The notes: generated by a model not told the origin, from the letters alone. A stretch of 27,680 bases of DNA from JAXGQD01 sp964574395 (GCA_964574395.1 CAZNNL010000027.1:1-27680); one strand, 5' to 3'; positions 6,768 through 15,352 are shown, counted from the stretch's first letter. A program made the numbers and translations.

Positions 6768-8675
6768 ATGGCGCAAATGGCTTTATACAGGGCATGGCGA
6801 CCACTGGATTTCGATTCAGTCGTAGCGCAGCAGCAGATAGTGCAAACCCTGAAACAAGCGGTGAAGAATGGCGAAGTGGGACATGCCTACTTATTCTGCG
6901 GAACGCGCGGCACAGGCAAAACAAGCCTTGCCAAAATCCTAGCCCGAGCGGTCAATTGCTTAAATCCACGCGAAGGCAATCCCTGTAACGTCTGCGAGAT
7001 TTGCCAAGGCATCCTTGATAATACCCTGCTTGATGTGCAAGAGATTGACGCCGCTTCAAATAACAGCGTAGATAATGTGCGGCGGATTATTGATGAGATC
7101 GTGTTTTTGCCAGTATTAGCAAAATACAAAGTCTACGTCATCGACGAGGTCCACATGCTTTCGCCCGGTGCTTTTAACGCGCTTTTGAAAACGCTGGAAG
7201 AACCCCCTGCCCATGCGATTTTTATTCTTGCGACTACGGAACCGCATCGCATCCCCGCCACCATATTGTCGCGTTGTCAGCGTTTTGATTTTAGGCGCAT
7301 TCCAGATGCCGAAATTGTCGAACGATTGCGGAAAATTTCGCTTGACGAACACATCACCATCGACGATGAGGGGCTTGAGCAGATTGCGGTTTTGGGTGAT
7401 GGTGCTTTGCGTGACGCGATTAGCCTGCTTGATCAGAGTCGCTTGAGTTTCCCTACCGGAGTTACAGCTGAACTGGTTCGTGGCATGGTTGGCTCGGTCA
7501 ATAAACTATTTTACGCCGATCTGGCTGAATCCATTTTGGCCGCACGTATCGATGACATTTTGCTCAAAGTGGCGACGGTTATGTCCGAAGGACGTGATAT
7601 CGCACGTTTCGCGGCAGAGCTTGCGTCATTTTTTCGTGATATTTTGGTGGCAAAAGTCGCGCCCGAAACCCCTAGCCTCGTTTCCGGAAGCATAGAGGAA
7701 AAAGCCAGGATAAATACTTTGTCTACACAGTTTTCACAAGGCTACTTGAATTTCGCCATCATGGAACTATCCGCCCTAATGCAAGAACTGAGGTGGGCAG
7801 AACAAGCCCGCACTTCACTTGAAATTTGTTTGTTGAAAATCGTCGCCAAAGTGCGCGCTCATGGTCCTGCCGTAGTTGAACAGCTCGCTACACAAGCCGT
7901 GAAACCAGCCCCCAAAGCTGTGTTGGCAGCTAAAGTCGAGCCTGCGCCAGTCGCGGAACCTGCTGTTGAGCCTGCGCCTGCGGTGAAGTCTGCAATCGAT
8001 CCGGAACCTGAGACGCCAGTAGAATCTGAGCCTGAAATAGAAATTGAGATTGAAACGGTAGACGAGCCAGAACCCGAAAGCGAGACCGAAGTAGAAGTCG
8101 AAACGGCCCCTGAGCCATCCACTATCGGAAATGCGGATGCGCCATCCGAACAAGACACGGATCCCAAACAAGGGTCATTTTTCGATTTGTTTACACCCGA
8201 GGACTTGGCTCTTTTGTCCCCGGAGACAATAGCAAGTACAGAAGCAGAGTTTTTGCAAAACACCCAACAAGCACAACAACTCGCGATTTCCTTACGCAAG
8301 CCAGACGGCAGCTATGACGAAGAAGCTTTGAAGCAATTTTGGAAAGAGACTTTGGAAACACTTAGCGTTGAGGAAGCATTTCTTTTCTTGTTTGCTCGAG
8401 AGGCGGTAGCGAAGCCGGGCGAGAGTGGTTTGGAGCTTCATTTTGCCGAAAGAACGCGTCATCATTATAATGTATTAAGTAGTGCGCAAGGTCATGAAGT
8501 TTTCGCGACTTGGGATAAGGTTTGTGCACCGGATAAGGTGCCGCTGAAACTGCTTGCGGATTTTGCCATGAGTGAAACCCAAGAACCACTGCAAGAAGAC
8601 GATGACTGGATGAAGCGCATTCGAAAAGTAGCAGAAGAATTAAATGTTCCTGTTGAGGACGCATTAGAATTATAG
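6768..8675 (+). CDS. dnaX: DNA polymerase III subunit gamma/tau
   Basis: A 635-residue clamp-loader ATPase that loads the sliding clamp and, in its long form, links the polymerase to the helicase. Seen in order: 'MALYRAWRP', Walker A GTRGTGKTS (residues 45-53), a four-Cys zinc module (C64, C73, C76, C79), Walker B 'VIDEVH' (about 124-129), and the sensor and arginine-finger region 'TTEPHRIPATILSRCQRFDF'. Domain III follows, then a Pro/Glu/Ala-rich acidic linker (about 380-460) and a C-terminal domain ending 'EELNVPVEDALEL'. The ATG at 6768 is chosen because everything upstream in this frame is SRP RNA. GGTGG/GAGGG sequences lie just upstream; an ATG three codons later is possible. No slippery A AAA AAG was found, so a frameshifted gamma form is not indicated. 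Confidence 0.96.
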   Translation: MAQMALYRAWRPLDFDSVVAQQQIVQTLKQAVKNGEVGHAYLFCGTRGTGKTSLAKILARAVNCLNPREGNPCNVCEICQGILDNTLLDVQEIDAASNNSVDNVRRIIDEIVFLPVLAKYKVYVIDEVHMLSPGAFNALLKTLEEPPAHAIFILATTEPHRIPATILSRCQRFDFRRIPDAEIVERLRKISLDEHITIDDEGLEQIAVLGDGALRDAISLLDQSRLSFPTGVTAELVRGMVGSVNKLFYADLAESILAARIDDILLKVATVMSEGRDIARFAAELASFFRDILVAKVAPETPSLVSGSIEEKARINTLSTQFSQGYLNFAIMELSALMQELRWAEQARTSLEICLLKIVAKVRAHGPAVVEQLATQAVKPAPKAVLAAKVEPAPVAEPAVEPAPAVKSAIDPEPETPVESEPEIEIEIETVDEPEPESETEVEVETAPEPSTIGNADAPSEQDTDPKQGSFFDLFTPEDLALLSPETIASTEAEFLQNTQQAQQLAISLRKPDGSYDEEALKQFWKETLETLSVEEAFLFLFAREAVAKPGESGLELHFAERTRHHYNVLSSAQGHEVFATWDKVCAPDKVPLKLLADFAMSETQEPLQEDDDWMKRIRKVAEELNVPVEDALEL

Positions 8676-8686
8676 AGGTATTAATT

Positions 8687-9037
8687 ATGGCAAAAGGTTT
8701 TGGCGGCGGTCGCGGCGGATTCCCAGGTGGTGGCAACATGAATGCCCTGCTTAAACAAGCGCAAAAAATGCAAGAAGACATGCAAAAAGCGCAAGAAGAA
8801 ATTGCAAATTCTGTCATCGAATCGAGTGTTGGCGGTGGCATGGTCAGTCTCAAAATGAATGGTAATCATCAAGTGACCGAGCTTGTTATCAAACCCGAAG
8901 CTGTTGATCCAGATGATGTCGAAATGCTCCAAGACCTTATCATTTCGGCCATCAACGAAGCAAACGACCAACTTGACAAACTCAATGAGTCGAAAATGGG
9001 ACGCTTCGGTCAAATGGGCGCAGGCTTAGGTTTCTAA
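8687..9037 (+). CDS. YbaB/EbfC family nucleoid-associated protein
   Basis: A 116-residue small DNA-binding protein of the YbaB/EbfC family, which forms dimers and coats DNA. The N-terminus is Gly-rich ('GFGGGRGGFPGGGN', about 4-17). A long helix 'LLKQAQKMQEDMQKAQEEI' follows, then the central strands with 'GGGMVSLKMNGNHQV' and a C-terminal helix 'DLIISAINEANDQLDKLNE'. The start has GAGG 8 nt upstream and lies 11 nt after the dnaX stop. recR starts 3 nt after its own stop, so dnaX-ebfC-recR form one operon. The pairing with recR is conserved across bacteria. The Gly-rich N-terminal extension is common in Clostridia. Confidence 0.93.
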   Translation: MAKGFGGGRGGFPGGGNMNALLKQAQKMQEDMQKAQEEIANSVIESSVGGGMVSLKMNGNHQVTELVIKPEAVDPDDVEMLQDLIISAINEANDQLDKLNESKMGRFGQMGAGLGF

Positions 9038-9040
9038 GGA

Positions 9041-9643
9041 ATGGCAAAATTTTCACCCAGTATCACAAAGCTGATCGCTCAGCTCGGCAGTCTGCCTGGA
9101 ATTGGTAGCAAAACCGCCCAGCGTTTAGCTTTTCATATTTTGTCTTTGCCAGAAGATAAAGCCAAGGACCTGGCGAATGCCATCCTTGAGGCACGCGAAC
9201 AAACTAATTTTTGTACGCGTTGTTTTAATCTAACTGACCAAGATCCCTGCATCATCTGTAGCGACGATTCCCGTAATGACAGCTTGCTCTGCATTGTCGA
9301 ATCCCCGAATGACGTGGCTGCAATGGAACGTACAGATAAGTATCCAGGCTACTACCATGTTCTGCACGGTTCGCTCTCCCCTATGCGCAATATCGGACCA
9401 CAAGAGATTCGTTTGGCCGAGCTGTTTTCACGCTTACAAAGTGAAACCTTCGTCCAAGAAGTCATCTTAGCCACCAACGCCACCGTCGAAGGTGAAGCTA
9501 CAGCCATGTATATTGCGCGTTTGCTCAAACCGACTGGCATCAAAACCACGCGCATCGCCCACGGCATCCCCATGGGCTCCAATCTAGAGTACGCTGACGA
9601 AATGACCTTGGCTCAAGCCTTGGATGGTCGTCGGGAGTTATAA
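9041..9643 (+). CDS. recR: Recombination protein RecR
   Basis: A 200-residue protein of standard RecR length. It acts with RecF and RecO in loading RecA at gaps during recombinational repair. The N-terminal helix-hairpin-helix is seen in 'LGSLPGIGSKTAQRLAFHIL' (about 15-34). A C4 zinc finger has C58, C61, C70 and C73. A Toprim domain begins 'LCIVESPNDVAAME' (acidic E87), followed by 'YHVLHGSLSPM' and C-terminal 'RIAHGIPMGSNLEYADE'. The ATG follows the ebfC stop by 3 nt. TTAGG about 10 nt upstream probably serves as ribosome binding site, since the AAGGA directly beside the ATG is too close. Two terminators follow. Confidence 0.97.
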   Translation: MAKFSPSITKLIAQLGSLPGIGSKTAQRLAFHILSLPEDKAKDLANAILEAREQTNFCTRCFNLTDQDPCIICSDDSRNDSLLCIVESPNDVAAMERTDKYPGYYHVLHGSLSPMRNIGPQEIRLAELFSRLQSETFVQEVILATNATVEGEATAMYIARLLKPTGIKTTRIAHGIPMGSNLEYADEMTLAQALDGRREL

Positions 9644-9684
9644 GTTTTCCAATTAGGTTTCGATTTCAGAAATAACAAATTTGA

Positions 9685-9721
9685 CGCTGTATCAAACGCT
9701 ATTTGATGCAGCGGATTTTTT
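9685..9721 (+). terminator. Rho-independent terminator 1 after recR
   Basis: CGCTGTATCAAA pairs with TTTGATGCAGCG (12 bp, one G-U) across the 5-nt loop CGCTA. It is followed by GATTTTTT. It closes the dnaX-ebfC-recR operon. Confidence 0.88.
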
Positions 9722-9764
9722 GCTACAAAAAGCGAACAAATTTGGGAGAAAATCACAAATTCGA

Positions 9765-9803
9765 CGCTGTATCAAATTTCGGTCTTGATGCAGCGGATTT
9801 TTT
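9765..9803 (+). terminator. Rho-independent terminator 2, near copy of the first
   Basis: CGCTGTATCAA pairs with TTGATGCAGCG (11 bp, one G-U), followed by GATTTTTT. Stem, tail and flanking 'ACAAATT' repeat those of the terminator 80 bp upstream; only the loop differs. This indicates a local duplication that gives a double stop before the convergent GH13 gene. Confidence 0.85.
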
Positions 9804-9840
9804 GTTACCAATCACTACTTGCATAACTTACAAAGACTGA

Positions 9841-11724
9841 CTAATCAGAACCCGACACTAAATACACGCGCGCTTCGTAGGGCCGTAGTTTTTCAGCTGC
9901 GTTGGAATAATTGGAAATCAGAAGCGTTCCCATTTCCGATACTGGAATAAAACGTTTTTGGTCAAATTCGCAAAGGTTCACTTCAACTAGTAATTTCTGC
10001 TCGTGCAAAACCCGCTCGTAGATAAAGAGATCATTTATTTCAGGAGAAATCACATGAAAATCTCCGTACTGTAAGGCGGGATAGGATTTTCGGATGCTCA
10101 AGATGTTTTGGTAGAAACGTAGAACAGAGTATTCATCATGCGACTGTTCTTCGACGCTGTAGCTATCTCCCACAGATTGTGAGGTGAGCCAAGCTTCGGG
10201 CGCATCTGAAAAGCCGCCGTCGGGAGTCCAGTCGATGGGGGTGCGGGCGTGGTCGCGGGTGCCAGCCAAGATGGTGGACCAGGCCGTTTCTGGGCTTTGC
10301 CCAACCTGCACAAGTTCGGAATACTTATTAATACTCTCTACATCGCGTAAGTCATCCATGGAAGTAAATGTTTGGTTCACTGCGCCAAGTTCTTGTCCTT
10401 GATAGATAAAGGGGGTGCCACGCAAGGTCAGTTGCATGACTGCTAGCGCTTTGGCTAGTGTGTCGCGAAAACAGGGATCTGGGTTAACTTTGGAAACCAT
10501 GCGTGGATTGTCGTGGTTTTCAAAGAATAAAGCACTCCAATCTTTCGATGTTAGTACGGAATCAGCGTACACAACAAAATCTTTGTAGTTGTTAAGGTCG
10601 TAGCGGTAGTTATCCCAGCGGATTTTGCCTGGCATTTCTAAGTGGTCAAAACCAAAAATCAAATTGAGTTCAGCGCGGTCTTCGTTGCTAAGTAATTTGG
10701 CCATTTCTAAACCGATACCCGGTGTCTCGCCCACTGAAAATGCGTCATAGGGCGTGAAGGCTTCAGCCTGCAGTTCGCGTAGATACTGGTGTAGTTTGGG
10801 ACCGTAGTAATAGTGTTCGATGCCGGTGAAGGTGAGCATTTTGCCAATAACTTCTGAACCTTGAGGAAGTCCAGGAGCCTTTGAAATATAGTTGATGACA
10901 TCCAAACGAAAGCCGTCTACACCTTTGTCTAACCACCAGCGTACGATTTCGTATAGCTCAGAACGCAGTTCGGGGTTATCCCAATTGAGATCGGGCTGTT
11001 TGGCAGAAAACAAGTGCAAAACCCACTTCCCTAGAGCAGGTTCATATTTCCATGCAGGACCGCTAAAAAACGAAATCCAGTTATTAGGTGGCTGGTCTGG
11101 AGAACCATCGCGAAAGAAATAGTAGTCTTGGTATTTTTTATCGCCTGCTAATGCCTTTTGATACCATACGTGTTCGTCCGAACTGTGGTTCAACACCATA
11201 TCCATGATTAGCTTCAGTCCGCGCGCATGACAAGCTTCGAGCAGCGCATCGAAATCTTCCATCGTTCCCATTTCTTGCATGATGGCGCGGTAGTCGCGAA
11301 TATCGTAGCCCATGTCGTCATTGGGAGAATCATATATGGGCGAAAGCCAGAGCGCATCTACGCCGAGCTCTTTGAGATAATCAAGTTTAGAAAGTATTCC
11401 ACGTAAATCGCCAATCCCATCCCCACTGCTATCTTTAAAAGAACGAGGATAAATCTGATAGAAAACGGCTTCTTTGTACCAACGCTTCTCAACCGCTGCT
11501 GTGGATTCGGGAATGACGTCTTGTTCGGCATTGACTAGACTAATCAGCGCATCGATTAAATCTTTGCCGGCAAAACGAGCCACCGTCTTCAACCTCAATC
11601 GCCCAACTATTGACTTGGTAACCCACGTATCTGACAAGGCTTTTTCTAGTAACAGCCTTTTGATGATGTCCCTGCCAACCGCAGTTTGATAGACATCAAT
11701 AAGTTTCGAATTCAAATCGATCAT
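9841..11724 (-). CDS. GH13 alpha-glucosidase, probably oligo-1,6-glucosidase
   Basis: A 627-residue cytoplasmic GH13 enzyme releasing glucose from short alpha-glucosides. The (beta/alpha)8 domain begins near residue 81 ('KRWYKEAVFYQIYPRSF'). Motifs are 'DMVLNHSSD' (175-183), nucleophile D275 in 'GFRLDVINYISK', acid/base E333 in 'SVGET', and the stabiliser D405 in 'FFENHDNPR'. Val after the nucleophile is typical of alpha-1,6-acting members, hence the proposed specificity. About 80 residues precede the usual start ('LIDVYQTAVGRDIIKRLLLE'), a helical extension absent from most oligo-1,6-glucosidases. The ATG at 11724 is chosen for AGGAG 10 nt upstream. An in-frame ATG overlapping the stop of the transporter gene upstream lacks a good ribosome binding site. 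It is last in the operon. Confidence 0.88.
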   Translation of the reverse strand: MIDLNSKLIDVYQTAVGRDIIKRLLLEKALSDTWVTKSIVGRLRLKTVARFAGKDLIDALISLVNAEQDVIPESTAAVEKRWYKEAVFYQIYPRSFKDSSGDGIGDLRGILSKLDYLKELGVDALWLSPIYDSPNDDMGYDIRDYRAIMQEMGTMEDFDALLEACHARGLKLIMDMVLNHSSDEHVWYQKALAGDKKYQDYYFFRDGSPDQPPNNWISFFSGPAWKYEPALGKWVLHLFSAKQPDLNWDNPELRSELYEIVRWWLDKGVDGFRLDVINYISKAPGLPQGSEVIGKMLTFTGIEHYYYGPKLHQYLRELQAEAFTPYDAFSVGETPGIGLEMAKLLSNEDRAELNLIFGFDHLEMPGKIRWDNYRYDLNNYKDFVVYADSVLTSKDWSALFFENHDNPRMVSKVNPDPCFRDTLAKALAVMQLTLRGTPFIYQGQELGAVNQTFTSMDDLRDVESINKYSELVQVGQSPETAWSTILAGTRDHARTPIDWTPDGGFSDAPEAWLTSQSVGDSYSVEEQSHDEYSVLRFYQNILSIRKSYPALQYGDFHVISPEINDLFIYERVLHEQKLLVEVNLCEFDQKRFIPVSEMGTLLISNYSNAAEKLRPYEARVYLVSGSD

Positions 11725-11771
11725 GCGTGACTTACTCCTAATCCTTTCCCGCTCAAACAAGCTAGACCCCA

Positions 11772-13145
11772 TCAAATCCGATCTGTCTCTGCACTCTTTC
11801 TCGCTGCCAATTCAGCCACCATCTCCGCATAGTTTTCTTCGTTAATCGTATATTTTCTGGCATAGATGATGTAACTCAAAGCGATCAAAATCAAAGGCAT
11901 AATCAGCATAGAAAACTTAAACAGCGTGATGCCCTCTGCTGTCATATCTTGCGGACCTCTGGCATTCTTCATACCAGACCACAGGACAGTCATGCCCACA
12001 ACACCACTGGCGATGGCGCCGCCGATTTTGTTAATCAGGGGTTGTAAGGAAAGCGTGATGGAATCATTTCGGCGACCGAGCTTAAGTTCCCCATATTCAA
12101 CACAGTCTGAGATAAACATCAGCATCAAGAGCTGTATGAAGGCTTGACCGACGAAAAGCAGAACGCCTGCGACGCCAATGATGAGGAGGCTTTCTTTTGC
12201 CAAATAAAAAATGACATAACCGATGACTACAAGAATAGTCCCGCTGCGGTAGAGTGCCTTTCGCGTAAATCGCTTTGAAAACAAGGGAAAAAGCGCCAGG
12301 GCAGTAATCTGTGACACACCTAATACCAAAGCGAAAATAGAGTAGGCGTCTTTATCGGCGAAGACATATTCAAAGTAATACAGACCAAAACTCGTCGTTG
12401 TCGTGTAGGCAATCATGAAAAGGCACATGGACACGGTTGTCCACAAGAGCTGATCGTTCTTAAAGATGGTGGCAAAAAGTTCACCCAAACCCGTATGCTG
12501 CTCCACCTCAACTTGCACATTTTCTTCTTTCACAAAAACCAGCATGATGAACTGAAACAAGAGCATGATGACGACCAAAATGCCGGCCAAGAGCAGATAG
12601 GCTAATTGTTCGCTACCCAAGAGCTCCGTCAAAAACTTAGTAATAGGCACAATACCAACGACAAGCGTAAACAAGCCAATATTCGCACAAATCCTAGCAA
12701 TGGAGCCGATTTTCTCGCGCTCCTTTTGATCTTGTGATAATGCAGGAAGCATAGACCAATAGGCAATGTCGTTCGCAGTGTAAGAGACTTCCCAGAGCAA
12801 GTAGATCAGAGCGAAAACAAAGATAAACGCCGCTCCCTCAAGGCGAAAATCAATAAACATCAACACCGTAAAGATTGAAGCCACGAGCGCCCCACCCGCA
12901 ATCCAAGGCTTAAATTTGCCATAGCGCGATTTCGTATTGTCTACAAACATCCCCATCAGTGGATCATTAACCGCATCAAAAATGCGCATCACCATAAAGA
13001 CGATGGTAACTCCAATCATGGTGTTATCGGTGAGTGTCAAAACATCCGTGAGATAATACATCAGGTACATGGAAATAAGCGTGTAAACCATGTCCCGACC
13101 AATTGTGCCAACGCCAAAGAATATACGGTTACGAGTTTTTTGCAT
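11772..13145 (-). CDS. GPH-family (MelB-like) sugar:cation symporter
   Basis: A 457-residue integral membrane transporter with about 12 hydrophobic segments. It belongs to the glycoside-pentoside-hexuronide:cation symporter family. Family features are 'GVGTIGRDMVYTLISMYLMYYLTD' at the N-terminus, 'FDAVNDPLMGMFVDNTKSRYGKFKPW' (about residues 55-80; the DP..G...D.T.SR.GKFRP signature), and 'ANDIAYWSMLPALS'. It imports a sugar or glycoside with Na+ or H+. The gene is sandwiched between two glycosidases, so an oligoglucoside is the likely cargo. AAAGG lies about 8 nt upstream of the ATG; the GH1 stop is 19 nt upstream. The C-terminus is a short charged cytoplasmic tail. The exact substrate cannot be read from the sequence. 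Confidence 0.92.
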   Translation of the reverse strand: MQKTRNRIFFGVGTIGRDMVYTLISMYLMYYLTDVLTLTDNTMIGVTIVFMVMRIFDAVNDPLMGMFVDNTKSRYGKFKPWIAGGALVASIFTVLMFIDFRLEGAAFIFVFALIYLLWEVSYTANDIAYWSMLPALSQDQKEREKIGSIARICANIGLFTLVVGIVPITKFLTELLGSEQLAYLLLAGILVVIMLLFQFIMLVFVKEENVQVEVEQHTGLGELFATIFKNDQLLWTTVSMCLFMIAYTTTTSFGLYYFEYVFADKDAYSIFALVLGVSQITALALFPLFSKRFTRKALYRSGTILVVIGYVIFYLAKESLLIIGVAGVLLFVGQAFIQLLMLMFISDCVEYGELKLGRRNDSITLSLQPLINKIGGAIASGVVGMTVLWSGMKNARGPQDMTAEGITLFKFSMLIMPLILIALSYIIYARKYTINEENYAEMVAELAARKSAETDRI

Positions 13146-13164
13146 ACTGGATACCTTTGCCTGA

Positions 13165-14391
13165 CTAGCGGTCTAATGCTGCTATTAAGTTTGCATAATG
13201 ATGTCCGCTTTGTTTGACTGTTCGCGTCTGCGTTTCATAATCACAGTGTACCAGACCGAAGCGCGGTATCTCGCCTTCTGCCCATTCGAAATTATCGATA
13301 AAACACCAATGATAGTATGCTCTTATTGGCAAAACCGAAGCCGCAATCGCCGCCAAATGCTGATCAATATACTCCGCCCTAAATGTATCTTCATTGTCGC
13401 AGGTACCGTTTTCTGTAATCACAATATCAAGCGGCAAGCAGTCGTAGCATTTCTGGGCACAAGCGATTAAGCCAGCAGGATAAATCTCCCAGCCCAAGTC
13501 ATTTATGGGAGCCCCCTCTTTAACGGTAATCTTAAAACGGCTTAAAATATCGCGCGTATAGTAATTGATTGCTATGAAGTCAATATACTGGCCACGGGGT
13601 AGCTTGGAATAATTTTTGAAAGGCCAGCGAAATTCGCCTTTGAAGCAGGCACGCATCAGCCCGTCTTGAAAAAGGAAGTTGAATAATTGTACGGTTTTTC
13701 TGTCGATGAGATTATTTTTGCCAGGCTCAAAAACGCGCATGTGATGTGCGAAACTCACCCGGCTTGCACCCCAGCCACGTTCAGAGCGAAAACGATGAAT
13801 CAAATTATAGGCTTCCAGATGTGTCTGAATAAACACATTCATGACTTTGATGGTCTGAAATACAGAGCTTTTTTCTGGCGGCCAAAGCTTAAAAAAGTAG
13901 GACTGAACAGCATAAACATTGGGTTCATTGAGTGTGCAGTAATCCTGACACAAGTCACCGAAAGCTGCCAAGCACTGTTCAATAAAACGAAGGAAAAACA
14001 TCACATTCTCGCTCTTCGTAAAACTGCCCAGATTTTCGAACCACATGGGATGGCTGAAATGGTAGAAAGTGATCAGTGGACGAATACCTTTGCTACGTAA
14101 GAGATCTAGCTCAGTTCGGTAGCGTTCCAGAACCTTCGCATCAAATGCACCTTCACGCGGTTCTATGCGTGCCCATTCCACGGACATGCGGTAGTCTTTG
14201 ATGCCTAGCTCCGCTAGCAGGGCAGTATCTTCTTGATAGTGTTCCCAGTGTTGATTGGCACGGGCTACGTTACTGCCGTCTTTGATTTTACCTTCGTCTG
14301 AAAAGACATTCCAGTTCGAATTGAGATGTCCTCCTTCTATTTGTGTAGAAGCGGTTGAAACGCCAAGTCTAAAGCCTTTGGGCAATTGCAT
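13165..14391 (-). CDS. GH1 family beta-glucosidase
   Basis: A 408-residue retaining glycosidase, shorter than the usual 440-470. The N-terminal 'LPKGFRLGVSTASTQIEGG', acid/base E156 in 'TLNEPNVYAV' and nucleophile E327 in 'IVITENGT' are all present. The C-terminal 'DNFEWAEGEIPRFGLVHCDY' keeps the W-x-E sugar-binding pattern of enzymes acting on non-phosphorylated glucosides, and the 6-phospho-glucosidase motif is missing. It therefore fits the neighbouring symporter (which does not phosphorylate its cargo) better than a PTS. No signal peptide is present, so the enzyme is cytoplasmic. The ribosome binding site AAAGGAG is 6-7 nt from the ATG. The 49-nt gap to rbsK contains a perfect palindrome. 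Whether the substrate is a beta-glucoside or beta-galactoside is not decided. Confidence 0.92.
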   Translation of the reverse strand: MQLPKGFRLGVSTASTQIEGGHLNSNWNVFSDEGKIKDGSNVARANQHWEHYQEDTALLAELGIKDYRMSVEWARIEPREGAFDAKVLERYRTELDLLRSKGIRPLITFYHFSHPMWFENLGSFTKSENVMFFLRFIEQCLAAFGDLCQDYCTLNEPNVYAVQSYFFKLWPPEKSSVFQTIKVMNVFIQTHLEAYNLIHRFRSERGWGASRVSFAHHMRVFEPGKNNLIDRKTVQLFNFLFQDGLMRACFKGEFRWPFKNYSKLPRGQYIDFIAINYYTRDILSRFKITVKEGAPINDLGWEIYPAGLIACAQKCYDCLPLDIVITENGTCDNEDTFRAEYIDQHLAAIAASVLPIRAYYHWCFIDNFEWAEGEIPRFGLVHCDYETQTRTVKQSGHHYANLIAALDR

Positions 14392-14423
14392 GCTGGACTC
14401 CTTTCCTAGTAAGCAGTGAATTC

Positions 14424-14440
14424 GCGTTAACCATTAACGC
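14424..14440. promoter_or_regulatory. Palindrome between rbsK and the GH1 gene
   Basis: GCGTTAACCATTAACGC has perfect 7-bp arms around a 3-bp centre and begins immediately after the rbsK stop codon. It could be an operator for the LacI-type regulator encoded just upstream, or a small RNA hairpin that slows decay. There is no T-run, so it is unlikely to be a terminator. Confidence 0.35.
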
Positions 14441-15340
14441 TTAACTGATTACAAACTGCTCTACTTCTTCACGCGTGGGGATACTAGGTGCAGCACCGGC
14501 ACGACTTACGGCGATAGAGGCAGCTTTTGTCGCTTCAACCATCGCTTGGGCAGCAGTTTTTCCTCCGACAATCGCAGACAGGAAATAGCCTGTAAAGGTG
14601 TCTCCGGCGGCAGTCGTATCTACTACTTGTACATTATAAATAGACTGTTTGAGGCGCTGCTCTGCATCTGCGTAGGCCGAGCCTTTACCTCCTAAAGTGA
14701 GTACGAATTTAGCGTGTGGAAACTTGCTCAGCAGTGCGGATAAGGCATCATCGGCTTCGAGTTCCTCGGAAAGCTCAAGAATCTGCATAGCCTCTGTTTC
14801 GTTGAGGAGAAAATAATCCACTAGCTCCAAGGGAAGGGCTAGTATTTTTGAGTCCATCGGTGAAGGATTAAGCGCAATGGTTAAGCCGCGCGCTTTAGCT
14901 GCATGCATGATTTCAGCTACCTTATTAATTTCGTTTTGCAAAATCAAGTAATCACCGACACCGAACTTACTTAGCGTTTCCGAAATCTGCTCATCCGTAA
15001 TACTTTGATTGGCACCACCGTGCAAAAGGATGCAGTTTTGACCCTTAAGGTCTCTTTGAATAATCGCATGTCCACTCGCCCCAGGCACCTTTTTCACAAG
15101 TTCTGTTTTAACCCCTGCAGCGGCTAATGCTTCAAGTAGTAAGTCCGAGTCGCCAGCACCTACGGCACCGGCATGATGAACATCCAGTCCGCTTTTTGCC
15201 AAAGCGATGGATTGATTTAGGCCTTTGCCACCTGGAAAAACGCTTAGAGAAAAAGAACTCATAGTTTCTCCGGCCTGAACAAAATGGTCAACCTCGTAGA
15301 CATAATCAATATTGAGTGAACCAAAACTCAAAATTTTCAT
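14441..15340 (-). CDS. rbsK: Ribokinase (PfkB family)
   Basis: A 299-residue sugar kinase of standard ribokinase length that makes ribose 5-phosphate from ribose and ATP. The first PfkB signature is 'PGGKGLNQSIALAKSG' (about 36-51). The second, 'VDTTAAGDTFTGYFLSAI' (240-257), carries the catalytic base D247. The N-terminus 'ILSFGSLNIDYVYEVDHF' fits ribokinase. GGAGG lies about 6 nt upstream of the ATG. It follows the LacI-type gene by 12 nt, the classic rbsR-rbsK pairing, and nucleoside hydrolase three to four genes upstream would supply free ribose. Other PfkB sugar kinases cannot be fully excluded, but context supports ribose. Confidence 0.88.
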   Translation of the reverse strand: MKILSFGSLNIDYVYEVDHFVQAGETMSSFSLSVFPGGKGLNQSIALAKSGLDVHHAGAVGAGDSDLLLEALAAAGVKTELVKKVPGASGHAIIQRDLKGQNCILLHGGANQSITDEQISETLSKFGVGDYLILQNEINKVAEIMHAAKARGLTIALNPSPMDSKILALPLELVDYFLLNETEAMQILELSEELEADDALSALLSKFPHAKFVLTLGGKGSAYADAEQRLKQSIYNVQVVDTTAAGDTFTGYFLSAIVGGKTAAQAMVEATKAASIAVSRAGAAPSIPTREEVEQFVIS

Positions 15341-15352
15341 AACAGCCCTCCT

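Noticed and set aside
7866..8150. Programmed -1 frameshift in dnaX
   Set aside because: No A AAA AAG or similar slippery run with a following stem was found.
7815..8299. Overlapping antisense ORFs of 118 and 146 codons
   Set aside because: Shadows of the repetitive Glu/Pro linker codons of dnaX; no ribosome binding site or family resemblance.
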